From NCBI GenBank assembly GCA_038501625.1, contig JAZAYU010000063.1, forward strand, positions 124,001 to 188,000: a stretch of 64,000 bases of DNA, written 5' to 3'. The position numbers and the translations under genes were made by a program. Below, piece after piece: positions 11,440 to 22,440 of the stretch; within the stretch, counting starts at the first letter, position 1, and every line of letters begins with the position of its first letter. This DNA is from Corbicula japonica (lineage: Eukaryota; Mollusca; Bivalvia; Venerida; Cyrenidae). Under the pieces are notes generated by a model. It saw only the letters and a list, made by a program, of their open reading frames with translations, was not told where the DNA came from and did no database searches.

Positions 11440-11745
11440 CCGTAAGCTGTTGCATGCGAGTCTCTGGGGATTGCAATTCTTCAACTCTCTTACCATTGAC
11501 AGTGCTTTAAGTTTATCACGTTTATTACGTTTGTGTCAATTTGCATGCAACACTTTCGGATTAATAGGTGTTTTTATGAATACAAGATGTACTTGTTTGT
11601 TCACACGATAACCTATAAAGGCAAGTGTAATGTTGGAGCACTTTATAACCTGCTTTAAACAACTAGCGTCCTATTGTGTTGCCAATGACCGTTTCAAGGC
11701 GGTAATCAGACAGGTTCTCTTTTTTGTTGTTATTTCAAATTAGTC
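11440..11745 (-). repeat. Dispersed repeat A, diverged reverse copy
   Basis: Reads on the minus strand as repeat A: TTTGCATGCAACA, then AGGCAAGTGTAATGTTGGAGCA, AACCTGCTTTAAAC, TTGCCAATGACCGTTTCAAG and GGTTCTC. More diverged than the neighbouring copy at 11780. Confidence 0.55.
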
Positions 11746-11779
11746 ATTTTACAAACCCGTACTCTCTATTTTTTGTCAG

Positions 11780-12285
11780 AGATGTAAGAGTTTATGAATG
11801 CTTATGGGGATTTAAGAAGAACCTAGACGCTGGATTTGTTTTTTTATCCCCATCATCGTGTTCTTGCTGTTTGACTGCAGCTTCTCTGATCTCGGTAAGA
11901 TCGTTGAGTACCCACCCATTGGAATTTCAGTGCTATAAGCTTCTTATGTTTTTTTGCGTTTGTCTGCTTTTGCATACAAAATTGTTGAGCTGATGGGTGT
12001 TTTGAAGTTATTTCACCCAGACAACTTGTATTTGAGAACCTGTTGGGACAAGTGTGAGTCGGTGCACCTTAGAACCTGGTTTAACCCCTAGCGGCAATTT
12101 GTTTTGCGACTGACCGTTCCATGGCGGTCACCGCAAGGGCCCTCTTTTTCGTTAATTGTTTGTGGCGTCTTATTTGAATTTGATATACTTATAAAACATG
12201 CTTTCTTTTACTATCTTTTTATTTCGCTGCGTGGGGAGGCTGATTTGTGTGGCGATTCCTGATATGCATATTTTTTTGGAAAATA
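11780..12285 (-). repeat. Dispersed repeat A, near-complete reverse copy
   Basis: Carries the whole repeat in reverse: CATCATCGTGTTCTTGCT, GATCGTTGAGTACCCACCCA, TTGCATACAAAATTGTTGAG, TGAGAACCTGTTGGGACAAG, GCACCTTAGAACCTGGTTTA, ACTGACCGTTCCATGGCGGT and, at its end, TTCCTGATATGCATATTT. Length is about 500 bp. Confidence 0.75.
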
Positions 12286-12411
12286 CATGTTTACCAATCG
12301 GGCGAAGCAAACATGCTTCAGTGTCGTACCATTACAATTTACTAATTTATCCAGTTAGAATTTTGCAGAACGTGTTTAATACAGTGTATCGTAATTATTT
12401 TTTTTGCACTG

Positions 12412-12912
12412 GAGGACACTGCAGTGTAAAATTTTAGTGTGTTTTATCTATATATTTCCTGCTTCTTGCAAAAAATGAGAGGCCAAGCACCGTACACCGG
12501 CGCTTGATTTTTGCTACGCTGCGTATCACGGCATTTTATGCGATGCTGGTATTAAAATATACTTTAGTTGTCGAAATATTAAACTGTTTCTTCACGTTGT
12601 GTTGGTGTACATTACAAAACAATGTTTGACATACTTAAAAATTCTTCCTTCAACAAGCAGGAGCGGATCCAGATTGTTTTGTTCTTTTTTGGATTGCTCA
12701 AGCCCCCTTTTGGCGCATCAATATTTAGTTTTCATGGTAATTATGGCTAGGAAGTTGGAATTATCACATAACTACCTTAAGACTTACCCAAACGAACTTC
12801 TTTTGTGGAAATCTTTGATCTTACCCTGAACAAAGCTATCAGTCTTAGGGTATTTCACGCAATACAGGAGTCCACTACCGATGAAAACCCCAATCAATAA
12901 TTTGTGAAAGAT
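12412..12912 (+). repeat. Left long terminal inverted repeat
   Basis: Pairs in reverse complement with 13884-14393. Confidence 0.75.
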
Positions 12913-13883
12913 TTGTGATTATGTTTACTTAATAACATTTATATTAATATTTTAATGGGGATTATAGCCAGAGAATTTGAATTATCACATAACTACAATA
13001 AGGCTGACCCAATCGAACCCATTTCTTTTGAAATTGTTTCATCCAACTCTGAACAAGGCTATCAGAGTATTGCACGCAAAACAGGGGTGAAACACCAATC
13101 AATAATTTGTGAAAGATAGTTTATGGTTTTTTTTAATAACTGACTTGACCTTTGGCCTGTGGTTAAAAATGAAATAACGTACATAATGCTGTAACCACTT
13201 TACATCAAATATGTATACCAAGTGCCATCACTGTATCTTGTTCACTTTACTTTATGAGTTATTGAAATATTAAGTTTTCTCTATTTTAATAACAGACACC
13301 TACCGTAGACCATTGATGAAAATTAAAGGCCGTGCATAATTTTCGTATTGCCGTTTAAATGAATGATCTTGACTACTTCTAAAGTTATAAAAGTATTATT
13401 TTTTTTCTTATTTATGTGTTCCTGACCTTAGACCTTTGGTGAAAAATGATCCTGCATATCATGCTCTTGGTACACAGATTAAAGTGACTACAGCATAATG
13501 TAAAAAAATTTCATTTTTCACCACATGTCAAAGGTCAAGTCAATTACTTGCAATAAACATAATTAGCACAGTCACATTACGAAAAAATACGTCAAATCTA
13601 TGCAAAATTGCAAAAGAAATGAAATGTTCAATACTCGTCACAATTAGTATAAACAACAACATATTCAAAATTAGACAAAATCGGACCACGGATACTCCCT
13701 TAATTAGTATTTTAAAAATAAGACAAGTTGAACGCAAAACTATAACATAAATCAATGTCTTTTCTTTTCAATACGATCTTTCAAAATCTAGTCTTTCATC
13801 CGACTTCTATACATGATTTTTTTGTCAATAAACATTAAGTTTGTTAAACATTAATATATTACATTTTACATGTAATAGACAAA

Positions 13884-14393
13884 GTTTTCACATATTATTG
13901 ATTGGGGTTTTCATCGGTAGCGTACTAGGGTATTGCGTGAAATACTCTGCTAGCTGTGTTCATGGTCGAATCAAAGATTTCCACAAAAGAAGTTCGTTTG
14001 GGTCAGTCATAGGGCAGTTATGCGATAATTCCAACTTTCTGGCCATAATCACCATTAAAACGAAATACTGATGCTCCAAAAGGGGGCTTGAGCAACCCCA
14101 AAGAATACCCTCCGGATTCGCTCCTGCTTGTTGATGGAAGAATTTGTAAGTATATTAAAATCTTTTTTACAATTTACACCAACACAACAAACTACGACTC
14201 AATTAAAGGTGAAGAAACAGTAAAAGATTTTGACAACCAAAGTATAGTATTATACCAGCATCGAATAAAATGCCGTGATACGCAGCGTAGCAAAAATCAA
14301 GTGCCGGTGTACGGTGCGTGGCCTCTCAGTTTTTGACAAGAATCAAGTAAAATATAGATAAAACACACTCAAATTTTACACTGCAGTGTCCTC
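13884..14393 (-). repeat. Right long terminal inverted repeat
   Basis: Reverse complement of 12412-12912, ending ...CACTGCAGTGTCCTC. Confidence 0.75.
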
Positions 14394-14919
14394 TAATACA
14401 GACATTTTTTATGCGGTCATAATTCTTCACTAAACTTTACTTTAGCTCAAGAAAAATACATTTGAACAGGAAATTTACAACATTTGCAGCACAGAGATGT
14501 CCATTTTCACGAATGATTGAGCAAACTACTGTATTCTGGACACAGAGAAGACTAGAATCATAAATAGCCATGATTTGACAGCCGTACAGGCCTATTGGTT
14601 TGAGCATTATTTAAATATCTAACCACAAACTCTGCGATTTTCTTACCTTACCCCACAAAATCTCCTATATTGACACCGGTTATGCCGGTTAAAGGCGTTG
14701 CATATGCCGTGATCGCGGCGTAGTGCCGTTCGCGAAGCGTACCAGGTTAGCCAGGGTGCAAACGTTACGGTATTTTACGCCATTTATAATTTTCTACTCC
14801 ATTCATAAATTTACTATCACGTTACTTCTGCTATTATTTAAACCACTTTTTTACTAAAATTTGTGTTGTTTAGTTGATTTAATTTGTTTTGAGCGAGAAA
14901 GGTATATGATTAAAGGAAC
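14394..14919. other. Unannotated sequence
   Basis: No gene seen. A short GC-rich stretch around 14680-14745 (TGATCGCGGCGTAGTGCCGT) has no matching partner in the window. Confidence 0.3.
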
Positions 14920-15063
14920 ATTATGACAGTATGCATTCTGTAGGTTCGTATTATTTCTCGTTGCGCAAGTAAACCACATCACGCTCGACCTTCGGTCTCG
15001 CGCGATATTGTTTAAATACCCAACTCGAAAAATACGAACCTACAGAATGCATACTGTTATAAT
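14920..15063. mobile_element. Small MITE with 33-bp terminal inverted repeats
   Basis: Left arm 14920-14952 begins ATTATGACAGTATGCATTCT. The right arm 15031-15063 is its reverse complement with one mismatch. The 78-bp centre is GC-richer (CACGCTCGACCTTCGGTCTC). Total 144 bp, non-coding. It resembles a deletion derivative of a DNA transposon; family unknown. Confidence 0.75.
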
Positions 15064-15689
15064 ATTCCATATGTATTTGAAAAAAAAGATTCTCAAATAG
15101 ACTTCGTGGATGTACAAACTGTATAGTTTTCAATTAAGAATACATACACAATTACAAAGCTTACAAAAGAACATTGCGATAATGACGGTTGGTGACTGCC
15201 TCACATCATTGCTAAAGTTTGCTAACAATCCAGTGATGTACCACATTATTATTAGTAGCTGTTGTTTCCAAACATACCAGTGTTGTTCCTTATTCCTAAG
15301 ATAGCTATGTCATTTATTTTCACAGAAACAAAAATAAATATATACATTTGCTAAGAGATCAAGCTTATGTGCTATTAATGCAACAACCCTAGTTATAGCT
15401 TGTCTGATTTAAATGACCTGTATTTTAAATTCATATCAGTTTTCACCAGCTGTCAGTGAGTTCTACTTCACATGCACAATTAATCGAATATTTTGTTTAT
15501 GATTTCATGATTAATTGATTGAAGCAAACAGCAAGAAATCTTAAATAGATTTCTTACATCAAGATACTAATGCAACCATGTAATTTACTATCAATTGAAT
15601 TATTTTTAAAGAGTTCACATACTCATCTATGCAATCGTAGAATATATCTTCGGTTACACTAGAAGGAAACCTAAAATGTTTTCTTGCAG
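15064..15689 (+). other. Upstream intron sequence of the Tudor-like gene (presumed)
   Basis: AT-rich sequence ending in the acceptor TTTTCTTGCAG. The acceptor shows that an earlier exon must exist; none was recognised in this window. Confidence 0.4.
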
Positions 15690-15789
15690 GTCATTGAATA
15701 TAGTGAGGGTGAAAACGTTTCAGCCCTGTGGGTAGACAACTGTGGTCGAAATTGGTACGATGCGGTTATTTCCAAGATAATGCCTAATG
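15690..15789 (+). CDS. Penultimate coding exon, Tudor-like domain protein
   Basis: A 100-bp exon bounded by acceptor TTTTCTTGCAG and donor GTATGT. It reads VIEYSEGENVSALW, then VDNCGRNWYDAVISKIMPN, with one base left over. Joined to the exon at 18695 the reading frame is kept across the intron and the split codon becomes Val. The pattern (acidic lead, xALWxD, WYDAVI, then a strand with FYDG) is that of a Tudor/SH3-like barrel, a fold that often binds methylated Lys or Arg in chromatin or germline proteins. This is fold-level inference; I cannot name the gene or its ligand. The intron (2,905 bp) contains the pearl-like element at 16649. Upstream exons are outside the window or not recognisable. 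Confidence 0.65.
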
Positions 15790-16149
15790 GTATGTATAAT
15801 TAAAAGTAAAATAACACATGCTGCTCACATGCATTGTAGCTGTTGATCATTAACTGGCCATTTTGACACAGTGAATACATTGTGACATACCAGACAAATA
15901 AGGAATTCTAATGCATTTTGAATATTTTTCATTCTTTGCACAGGTTAAAAAGATCATGTCAAGTCAATCATTATATTATTGGCATTAGGGGGTAATTCTC
16001 AGTAGAACAGTGAAGCTATCAACACAAACTACATGCATGTTTTTTATTAACATTTTATACCTACTAAAAACATTCATAGGACACAGCTGACCGCTACTAT
16101 AATAAAGGTTCAGGTAGATGTATTCCAGAAGTGCAACAGCATAAGCTAA

Positions 16150-16212
16150 TTATGAGCAGTGTTGATCCATTTAGGATGTGCAAGTTTATCCAGGTCTACA
16201 CTGATTACAAAA
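16150..16212. repeat. Diverged fragment of dispersed repeat D
   Basis: GAGCAGTGTTGATCCATTTA ... TTATCCAGGTCTACACTGAT. An imperfect inverted repeat matching the ends of the units at 18.8-20.2 kb. Confidence 0.5.
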
Positions 16213-16579
16213 TGTGGGAAATGCTTATTGCTTTGATTTAAAGGGTAAATAATTTTTAACTTGGTTTATAAAAGAATATGTTTGGACCTTTACAATACAG
16301 TTAGCATGATCTTTAGTCAACTTTGCAAATATGTTTTATATTGTGGTTAAAAGTAATACTACTTTAGAACAAGAATTTTGACAATATAGGTCACCATTCA
16401 AAATGATTATATCTTTAACAATGTTTAACTGTTAAAGTGGTGTTGTTGTCAATTTTATCAATATTCTTTGGCTGATTTAAGCATCCAAGGATGTTTTTCC
16501 TTATTTATTTATCATACCATCAATAAAAACACATTATGTTTTACTCTTTACTACATTATCAGAGGTATTATCATGTGTC

Positions 16580-16645
16580 TGAACAGTGTAGATCCAGATT
16601 AGATGTAACAAATGCCATCTGATTTGGATCTACATTGGTCACTTT
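16580..16645. repeat. Dispersed repeat D, short palindromic copy
   Basis: GAACAGTGTAGATCCAGATT ... GATTTGGATCTACATTGGTC: the two ends are inverted copies. The same words begin and end the repeated cores at 18.9-20.1 kb. It adjoins the pearl-like element at 16649. Confidence 0.6.
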
Positions 16646-16648
16646 TTG

Positions 16649-18312
16649 TGTCGCCTGCGATAGCAGGTAGACACATAGGGATCCTATTGTCCGTCGGCTT
16701 CGTCGTCGTCGTCAGTGTCGTCGGCGTCGTCCGGTAGTACCCAAACTTTAACATGAAACTTAATGTTGCCTATAACTTTGAAAGTACATGTCCTATTCAC
16801 TTCATACTTGGAATATATCAACGTCATGAACAGCACCAACGGTTACAACAAGAATGATAACTCCTGTTTGACTATTTTTGAGTTATGCCCCTTTCAAATG
16901 CAACTTTAACCTGAAACTTAATGTTGCCTTTAACTTTGAAAGTATATGTCCCATTCAATTCATAATTGGAATTTATCATCATCATAAACATCAACATTGG
17001 TTACAACAAGAATGATAACTCCTGTTTGACTATTTTTTGAGTTATGCCCCTTTCAAATGCAACTTTAACATGAAACTTAATGTTGCCTATAACTTTGAAA
17101 GTACATGTCCTATCCACTTCATACTTGGAATATATCATCGTCATGAACTGCAACATTGGTTACAACAAGAATGATAACTCCTGTTTGACTATTTTTATGT
17201 TATGCCCCTTTTAAATGCAACTTTAACATGAAAGTTAATGTTGCCTTTAACGTTGAATGTATATGTCCTATTCACTTCATACTTGGAATATATTATCATC
17301 ATAAACATCAACATTGGGTACAACAAAAATGATAACTCCTGTTTGACTATTTTTGAGTTATGCCCCTTTCGAATGCAACTTTAACATGAAACTTAATGTT
17401 GCCTTCAACTGTGTTAATACTTGTCTTATTCACTTCATACATGGATTATCATCATCATGAACAACAACACAGGTTACAACAAGAATGATAACTCCTGTTT
17501 GACTATTTTTTGAGTTATGCCTCTTTCAAATGCAACTTTAACATGAAACTTAATGTTGCCTATAACTTTGAAAGTACTTGTCCTTTTCACTTCATACTTG
17601 GAATATATCATCATCATGAACAGCAACATCGGTTACAACAAGAATGATAACTCCTGTTTGACTATTTTTGAGTTATGCCCCTTTCACATTCAACTTCAGC
17701 ATGAAACTTAATCTTGTAAATAACTTTGAAATTACTTGTCCTATTCATTAAATACTGGGAATATATCATCTTCATTAGCAATTCCATCAGTAAACAAGAA
17801 TGATTAGTCCTGTTTAAATTTTTTTAGTTATGCCCCTTTCAAAGGAGACTTTAACATGAAAATGTGGCATAAACTAAAAAGTGCTTGTTCTACTCATGTA
17901 ATACTCGGAATATATCATCTTCATGAACAACGCCATCAGGTAGCAAGAATGATTAGTCCTGTTTAATTATTTGATGAGTTATGGCCCTTTCAAATGTAAC
18001 TTTAACATTTGTTTAATTGTGCCTATAAATGTGAAAGTGCTTTTCCTTTTAACTTAATACTTGGAATATAATTATATGTCATCTGCATGCAAATAGCTGT
18101 TGGTGAAAACATGAATGATAACCCAGATTTCACCATATTTCTTTAAGCCCCTTTTGAATGCAATTGAGTGTTCCATGGAACACCAAATTCTAGTGTAGTA
18201 TTGCAATCAACTTGAATTAAATCTTTTTGTCATATATGATTTAATATAGGCCCACATTTCAACTTTTTGCTGGCAGGCGACACATGTGTTCCGCGGAACA
18301 CCCAATTCTTGT
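16649..18312 (+). mobile_element. Pearl-like / Helitron-like element with 158-bp tandem core
   Basis: Starts TGTCGCCTGCGATAGCAGG, passes through a (GTC)n run, then carries about nine units of about 158 bp. In most of these AACTTTAACATGAAACTTAA recurs near 16745, 16904, 17063, 17219, 17377 and 17536, with diverged forms after that. Most units include GATAACTCCTGTTTGACTAT and GAGTTATGCCCCTTTC. The end carries GGCAGGCGACACA, inverted to the start, and the perfect hairpin GTGTTCCGCGGAACAC. A second hairpin, GTGTTCCATGGAACAC, lies at 18169-18184 and is followed by AAATTCTAGT. A hairpin followed by CTRRT is the Helitron 3' signature, and bivalve 'pearl' elements have exactly this kind of tandem core. 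It lies wholly inside the intron of the Tudor-like gene. No protein is encoded. Confidence 0.75.
16690..16728 (+). repeat. GTC-rich trinucleotide run
   Basis: CTTCGTCGTCGTCGTCAGTG followed by TCGTCGGCGTCGTCC, near the 5' end of the pearl-like element. Confidence 0.8.
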
Positions 18313-18334
18313 TGATAGAAAATAACCTGATTAA

Positions 18335-18405
18335 AAGTGAACAAAGTAGATCCTGATCAGGCAGCATAAAGGTGCTGGCTTATCTGGATCATCACTGTTC
18401 ATCCG
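18335..18405. repeat. Dispersed repeat D, short copy
   Basis: GTGAACAAAGTAGATCCTGA ... GGCTTATCTGGATCATCACT: imperfect inverted ends of the D type, just after the pearl-like element. Two D copies thus bracket that element. Confidence 0.5.
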
Positions 18406-18694
18406 AAGAATAGCAGCCGCATCCAATCTAATATTATCATTTGGCATGTATAGTTTGTATCTTGTCATGTTTTATAGAACATCTTGAGATTTGCTTCTGG
18501 GTGTTTTCATTAATTTATGAAATAAATTGGATAGAAAAAGGAGTTGACAAAATAATATAATAATATATGGTCTCATCAAAAGAGCTAAAACATATCCTGA
18601 GTGATACTGGTCATATAACTCCAGATTCACTTTAAGTGCAAGTATAGTTTCATTTGGTTATGCTAATTCATTTTGTCTTTCCTATTTTTTTCAG

Positions 18695-18771
18695 TAGAGA
18701 TCACAGTAAAATTCTACGATGGATTTGTCAAAACACTAAAGCCATCATACATAAGAAAACTGACCCTGTGA
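18695..18771 (+). CDS. Last coding exon, Tudor-like domain protein
   Basis: Follows the acceptor CCTATTTTTTTCAG. Read in the frame set by the 15690 exon it gives VEITVKFYDGFVKTLKP, then SYIRKLTL and TGA at 18769-18771. The segment FYDG-x(4)-LKPSYIRKL is the closing strands of a Tudor-like barrel, so the domain ends only a few residues before the C terminus. The frame stays open across both exons with sound splice sites and good Tudor-like spacing, which is why I treat this as an intact host gene. The poly(A) site could not be fixed; the 3' UTR may run into the D repeats that begin about 80 bp downstream. Identity beyond the fold is unknown. Confidence 0.65.
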
Positions 18772-18847
18772 ATTTTTGTGTGAACTTCATATATATCTAT
18801 GGATAGTTTTACAAAAATGAAATCAAAAACTGTTCTTTTGTTTGATT

Positions 18848-20160
18848 TACCCTTTCCACCATTGATTCACCTGTGTTCGTAGGCGAACAGTTTAGATCCA
18901 GATCAGCCAGAACATCCCTGATGTATGATCACGATCAAAACTGTTTGCTTTTTGATTTGTTGGGTTATTTCTGGCCAAAATGTAGCCACTTCAGATCCTG
19001 ATCAGAAGTCACGAATGTGCCAGCTGATCTGGATCTACAATGATCACAAATGTGTTAAAATGTGTATATATGGAGGAAAGGGTTCGATTTTGATTTGTGA
19101 TTGATTTTTTAATATCTTGTTTTGTTTTCAAAAGTAATGAAACATTATAAAAGATGTAATGATTTGTGATTTCTTGTGGTTTGTATTTTGGCAAGACTTC
19201 ATTAACCCTTTCCTCCATAGATACACCTTAATTGCACGAGTGAACATTGTAGATCCAGATCAGCCAGGACATGCCATCTGATTAGGTTCTGCACTGTCCA
19301 CTTTTTGATACTTCAGGTTATTTCTGACCAAAATGCGACCAGTGCAGATCCTGATTAGAAGGCTGGAATGTGCTGGCTGATCTGGATCTACACTGGTCAC
19401 ATATGCGTAAAAATGTGTATATATGGTGGAAAGGGTTCAACTTTGATTTGTGATTGATTTTTTTTAATATCTTGATTTGTTTTCAAAAAGTAAAGAAATA
19501 TGATCAAAAATGAAATGATTTGTGATTTCTTGTGTTTTGTATTTCGAAAAGACTTCACTAACCCTTTCCTCCACAGATATACCTTTATTGCATGGGCAAA
19601 CAGTGTAGATCCAGATCAGCTAGCACATCCATGCCATCTGATTTGGTTCTGCACTGACTGCGTTTTGATTCTTTAGGTTATTTCTGGCCAAAATGTGCCC
19701 AATGCAGATCCTGATCAGAAGGCACGAATGTGCCGGCTGATCTGGATCTATACTAGGCACACATGCGTTAAAGGGTGTATCTATGGAGGAAAGGGTTTAA
19801 CTTTGATTTGTGATTGATTTTTTAATATCTTGATGTGTTTTCAAAAAGTAATGAAACGTTATCAAAGATGTAATGATTTATGAGTTCTTGTGTTTTGTAT
19901 TTCGGCAAGACTTCATTAAACTTTCCTCCATAGATACACCTTTATTGCATGGGCGAACAATGTTGATCCAGATCAGCCGGAACATCCATGCCGTCTGATT
20001 AGGTTTTGCACTGTCAGCTCTTTGATTCTTTAGGTTATTTCTGACCAAAATACGACCAGTGCAGATCCTGATCAGACGGCACTGATATGCAAGCTGATCT
20101 GGATCTACACTGGTTGCACATGTGTAAAAATGCGTATTTATGGAGAAAAGAGTTAAAATC
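18848..20160 (+). repeat. Tandem array of about 357-bp units containing repeat D
   Basis: Four units start near 18848, 19204, 19560 and 19918 with ACCCTTTCC or a near relative. Each holds GTAGATCCAGATCAGC close to its start and the inverted GCTGATCTGGATCTACA about 130 bp later, then GATTTGTGATTGATTTTTTAATATCTTG. Each unit is thus a palindromic insert plus a spacer, amplified together. The last unit is truncated. It lies directly downstream of the Tudor-like stop codon and could be transcribed as 3' UTR. Confidence 0.8.
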
Positions 20161-21250
20161 TACTTTGATTATTTTAAGAATAAATTAAGTGTATCATTAT
20201 GTCAATTAAATAAGATGTGCATTTAAGATTTTTGGATAACAAAATATAAGATGTTTACCAGATTATCATTTATGACAGTTGTAAATTGAAGAGACCTGTA
20301 CAGCTGTAAATAGAGACATGTGTTCCTTAATAAAATGTTATGAACAGTTATTTTACAGTGTTGTACATAATACATGTTGATCATAGATAGATAGATATTG
20401 GAAGTTGTGCACCTGGCAAAATCATCTAATTCGACTACCGGTATAACGTTGCTGAGTTATCTCCCCTGGTTCATCTTAAAATACAATTGTTAAGTTATAA
20501 TTAATCTGATTCGATTGAGAATAATTTTTCCAATAAACCCTGTAAATCTGTTAACCACACAAAAATAATAACTTTTTCCAAAATTGATAAAAGGTTATCT
20601 CCCTTTTTACTTTTGGAAAGCACTTGCTATACATTGTCCACATGACTCAAACAGTATTCAAAAATTATTGCTTAAAACTTATTTTGGCGGGGATTTAATT
20701 TTGGCTATATTGGCAGTCAGGGTCAGTTGCGCCAATATAAAACACCGCTAATAAAAATCAGTCAATTAATAACACTGCAATTTTAATATCTGGAAGGTAG
20801 ACAACTATGATACACTAGCACATATTATGTCGCAGTTTTCTCAGTTTGATACAAAAATATAGTTAGAATATGTCGTGAATCAAATAAAGCAATCTATTAT
20901 TAGAAAGCTGAGATAATGTTTTCACACTGGTATTTAAATGATGTGGTGTTGGATACTGAATGCAAATGGTTTATTTTGACAATCTTTGTTAGCGCCAATG
21001 TTAGACATGCCGTTTGTCATTAGGGATTTTATTTCGGCGGTATGGTTTGTTTGCCCCAATTTATGACCCCGCCAATTTTAAACAGTTCAGAATAAGCAAA
21101 AATTTGACACCGCCATATTAAGCGCTATACAGTATTCATTATTAAGATTTTTATTTAAGTGTCTAGCCTTATGACAATTTCATCAATGCATGTAATGTGT
21201 TTTTTGTATTGCCTTGAATTTATTAATAAAGTTTCATCTTTGTGTTACAG
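20161..21250. other. Unannotated sequence with possible old repeat
   Basis: No gene seen. GGCGGGGATTTAATTTTGGC (20687) and GCCAATATAAAACACCGC, with ACCCCGCCAATTTTAAAC (21067), look like diverged inverted pieces of one old element. Their extent could not be fixed. Confidence 0.3.
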
Positions 21251-21264
21251 GTAGTTGAGCTGAT

Positions 21265-22440
21265 TCCACCCTTGTCTTTGTATTGCTATGTGCAAATTTA
21301 TGAAATTGTGAAGGGAGGAACGTTCCACCCGTTACTTTAAATTTCTGGGTTGAAATAAATGCAATTCATGTAATTGTGAAGGGAGGAACGTTCCCCCTTG
21401 TCTTAGTATTGCTGAGTTGAAATCTATGCAATTCATGAAATTGTGAAGGAAGGAACGTTCCACCCTTGCTTTTGTATTGCTGAGTTGAAATCTATGCAAT
21501 TCATGAAATTGTGAAGGGAGAAACGTTCCACCCTTGTCTTTTTATTGCAAAGTTGAAATCTATGCAATTCATGAAATTTTGAAGGGAGGAACGTTCCACC
21601 CTTGTCTTTGTATTGCTGAGTTGAAATCTATGCAATTCATGAAATTGTGAAGGAAGGAACCATTCCAGGCATTTTATGCCATTTTTATTTCATTGTGAAG
21701 GGGGAACTTTCCACCCTTGTCTTGGTATTGCTGGGGTTGAAATAAGTGCAATTCATGAAATCATGAAGAGAGGAACGTTCCACCCTTGTCTTTATATTGC
21801 TGGGTTGAAATCTATGCAATTAATGAAATTGTAAAGGGAGGAACGTTCCACCCTTGTCTTTGTATTGCTAAGTTGAAATCTATGCAGTTCATGAAATCGT
21901 GAAGGGAGGAACGTTCCTCCCTTGTCTTTGTATTGCTGAGTTGAAATCTATGCAATTCATGAAATCGTGAAGGTAGGAACGTTCCACCCTTGCTTTTGTA
22001 TTGCTGAGTTGAAATCTATGCAATTCATGAAATTGTGAAGGGAGGAAGGTTCCACCCATGCGTTTGTATTGCTGAGTTGAAATCTATGCAATTCATGAAA
22101 TCGTGAAGGGAGGAACGTTCCCCCCTTGCTTTTGTTTTCCTTAGTTGAAATCTATGCAATTCATGAAATTGTGAAGGGAGGAACGTTCCTCCCTTATCTT
22201 TGTGTTGCTGAGTTGAAATCAATGAAATTTATGAATTCGTGAAGAGAGGAACGTTCCACCCTTGTCTTTTATATTGCTGGTTTGAAATCTATGCAATGTA
22301 TGAAAATGTGAAGGGAGGAACGTTCCATCCTTGCCTTTTACTACTGCCTTGAAATAACTGCAATTCATGAAATCGTGAAGGAAGGAACCATTACAGGCAT
22401 TTAATGACATGTTTTATTACATTATAGAGGGAGGAACGTG
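21265..22440 (+). repeat. 68-bp tandem array with a GGAACGTTCC palindrome in most units
   Basis: The unit is GAAGGGAGGAACGTTCCACC, then CTTGTCTTTGTATTGCTGAG, then TTGAAATCTATGCAATTCAT and GAAATTGT. Successive starts at 21315, 21383 and 21451 give a period of exactly 68 bp. About 16 units are present, some shortened (near 21650-21720 and 22380-22440). The central palindrome is conserved better than the rest in most units. Open frames of 60-65 codons on the minus strand are products of the periodicity. GAA-CG-TTC matches the core of a heat-shock element (nGAAnnTTCn), but a regulatory role is only a guess. Confidence 0.85.

Larger units (their letters stand above)
12412..14393. mobile_element. 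Fold-back DNA element with about 500-bp terminal inverted repeats
   Basis: The ends 12412-12912 and 13884-14393 are inverted copies, beginning GAGGACACTGCAGTGTAAAA on both sides. Shared inner words include GCACCGTACACCGGC, TTTTTGCTACGCTGCGTATC and AAACCCCAATCAATAAT. Divergence is moderate with small indels, so it is old. The core has short AT-rich frames only and no transposase, so the element is non-autonomous. Left of the core, 12935-13125 is a diverged extra copy of the inner part of the repeat. I saw no convincing target-site duplication; the superfamily is unknown. Confidence 0.75.

Noticed and set aside
22025..22410. Two minus-strand frames with GTFLPSQFH-like repeats
   Set aside because: By-products of the 68-bp tandem repeat.
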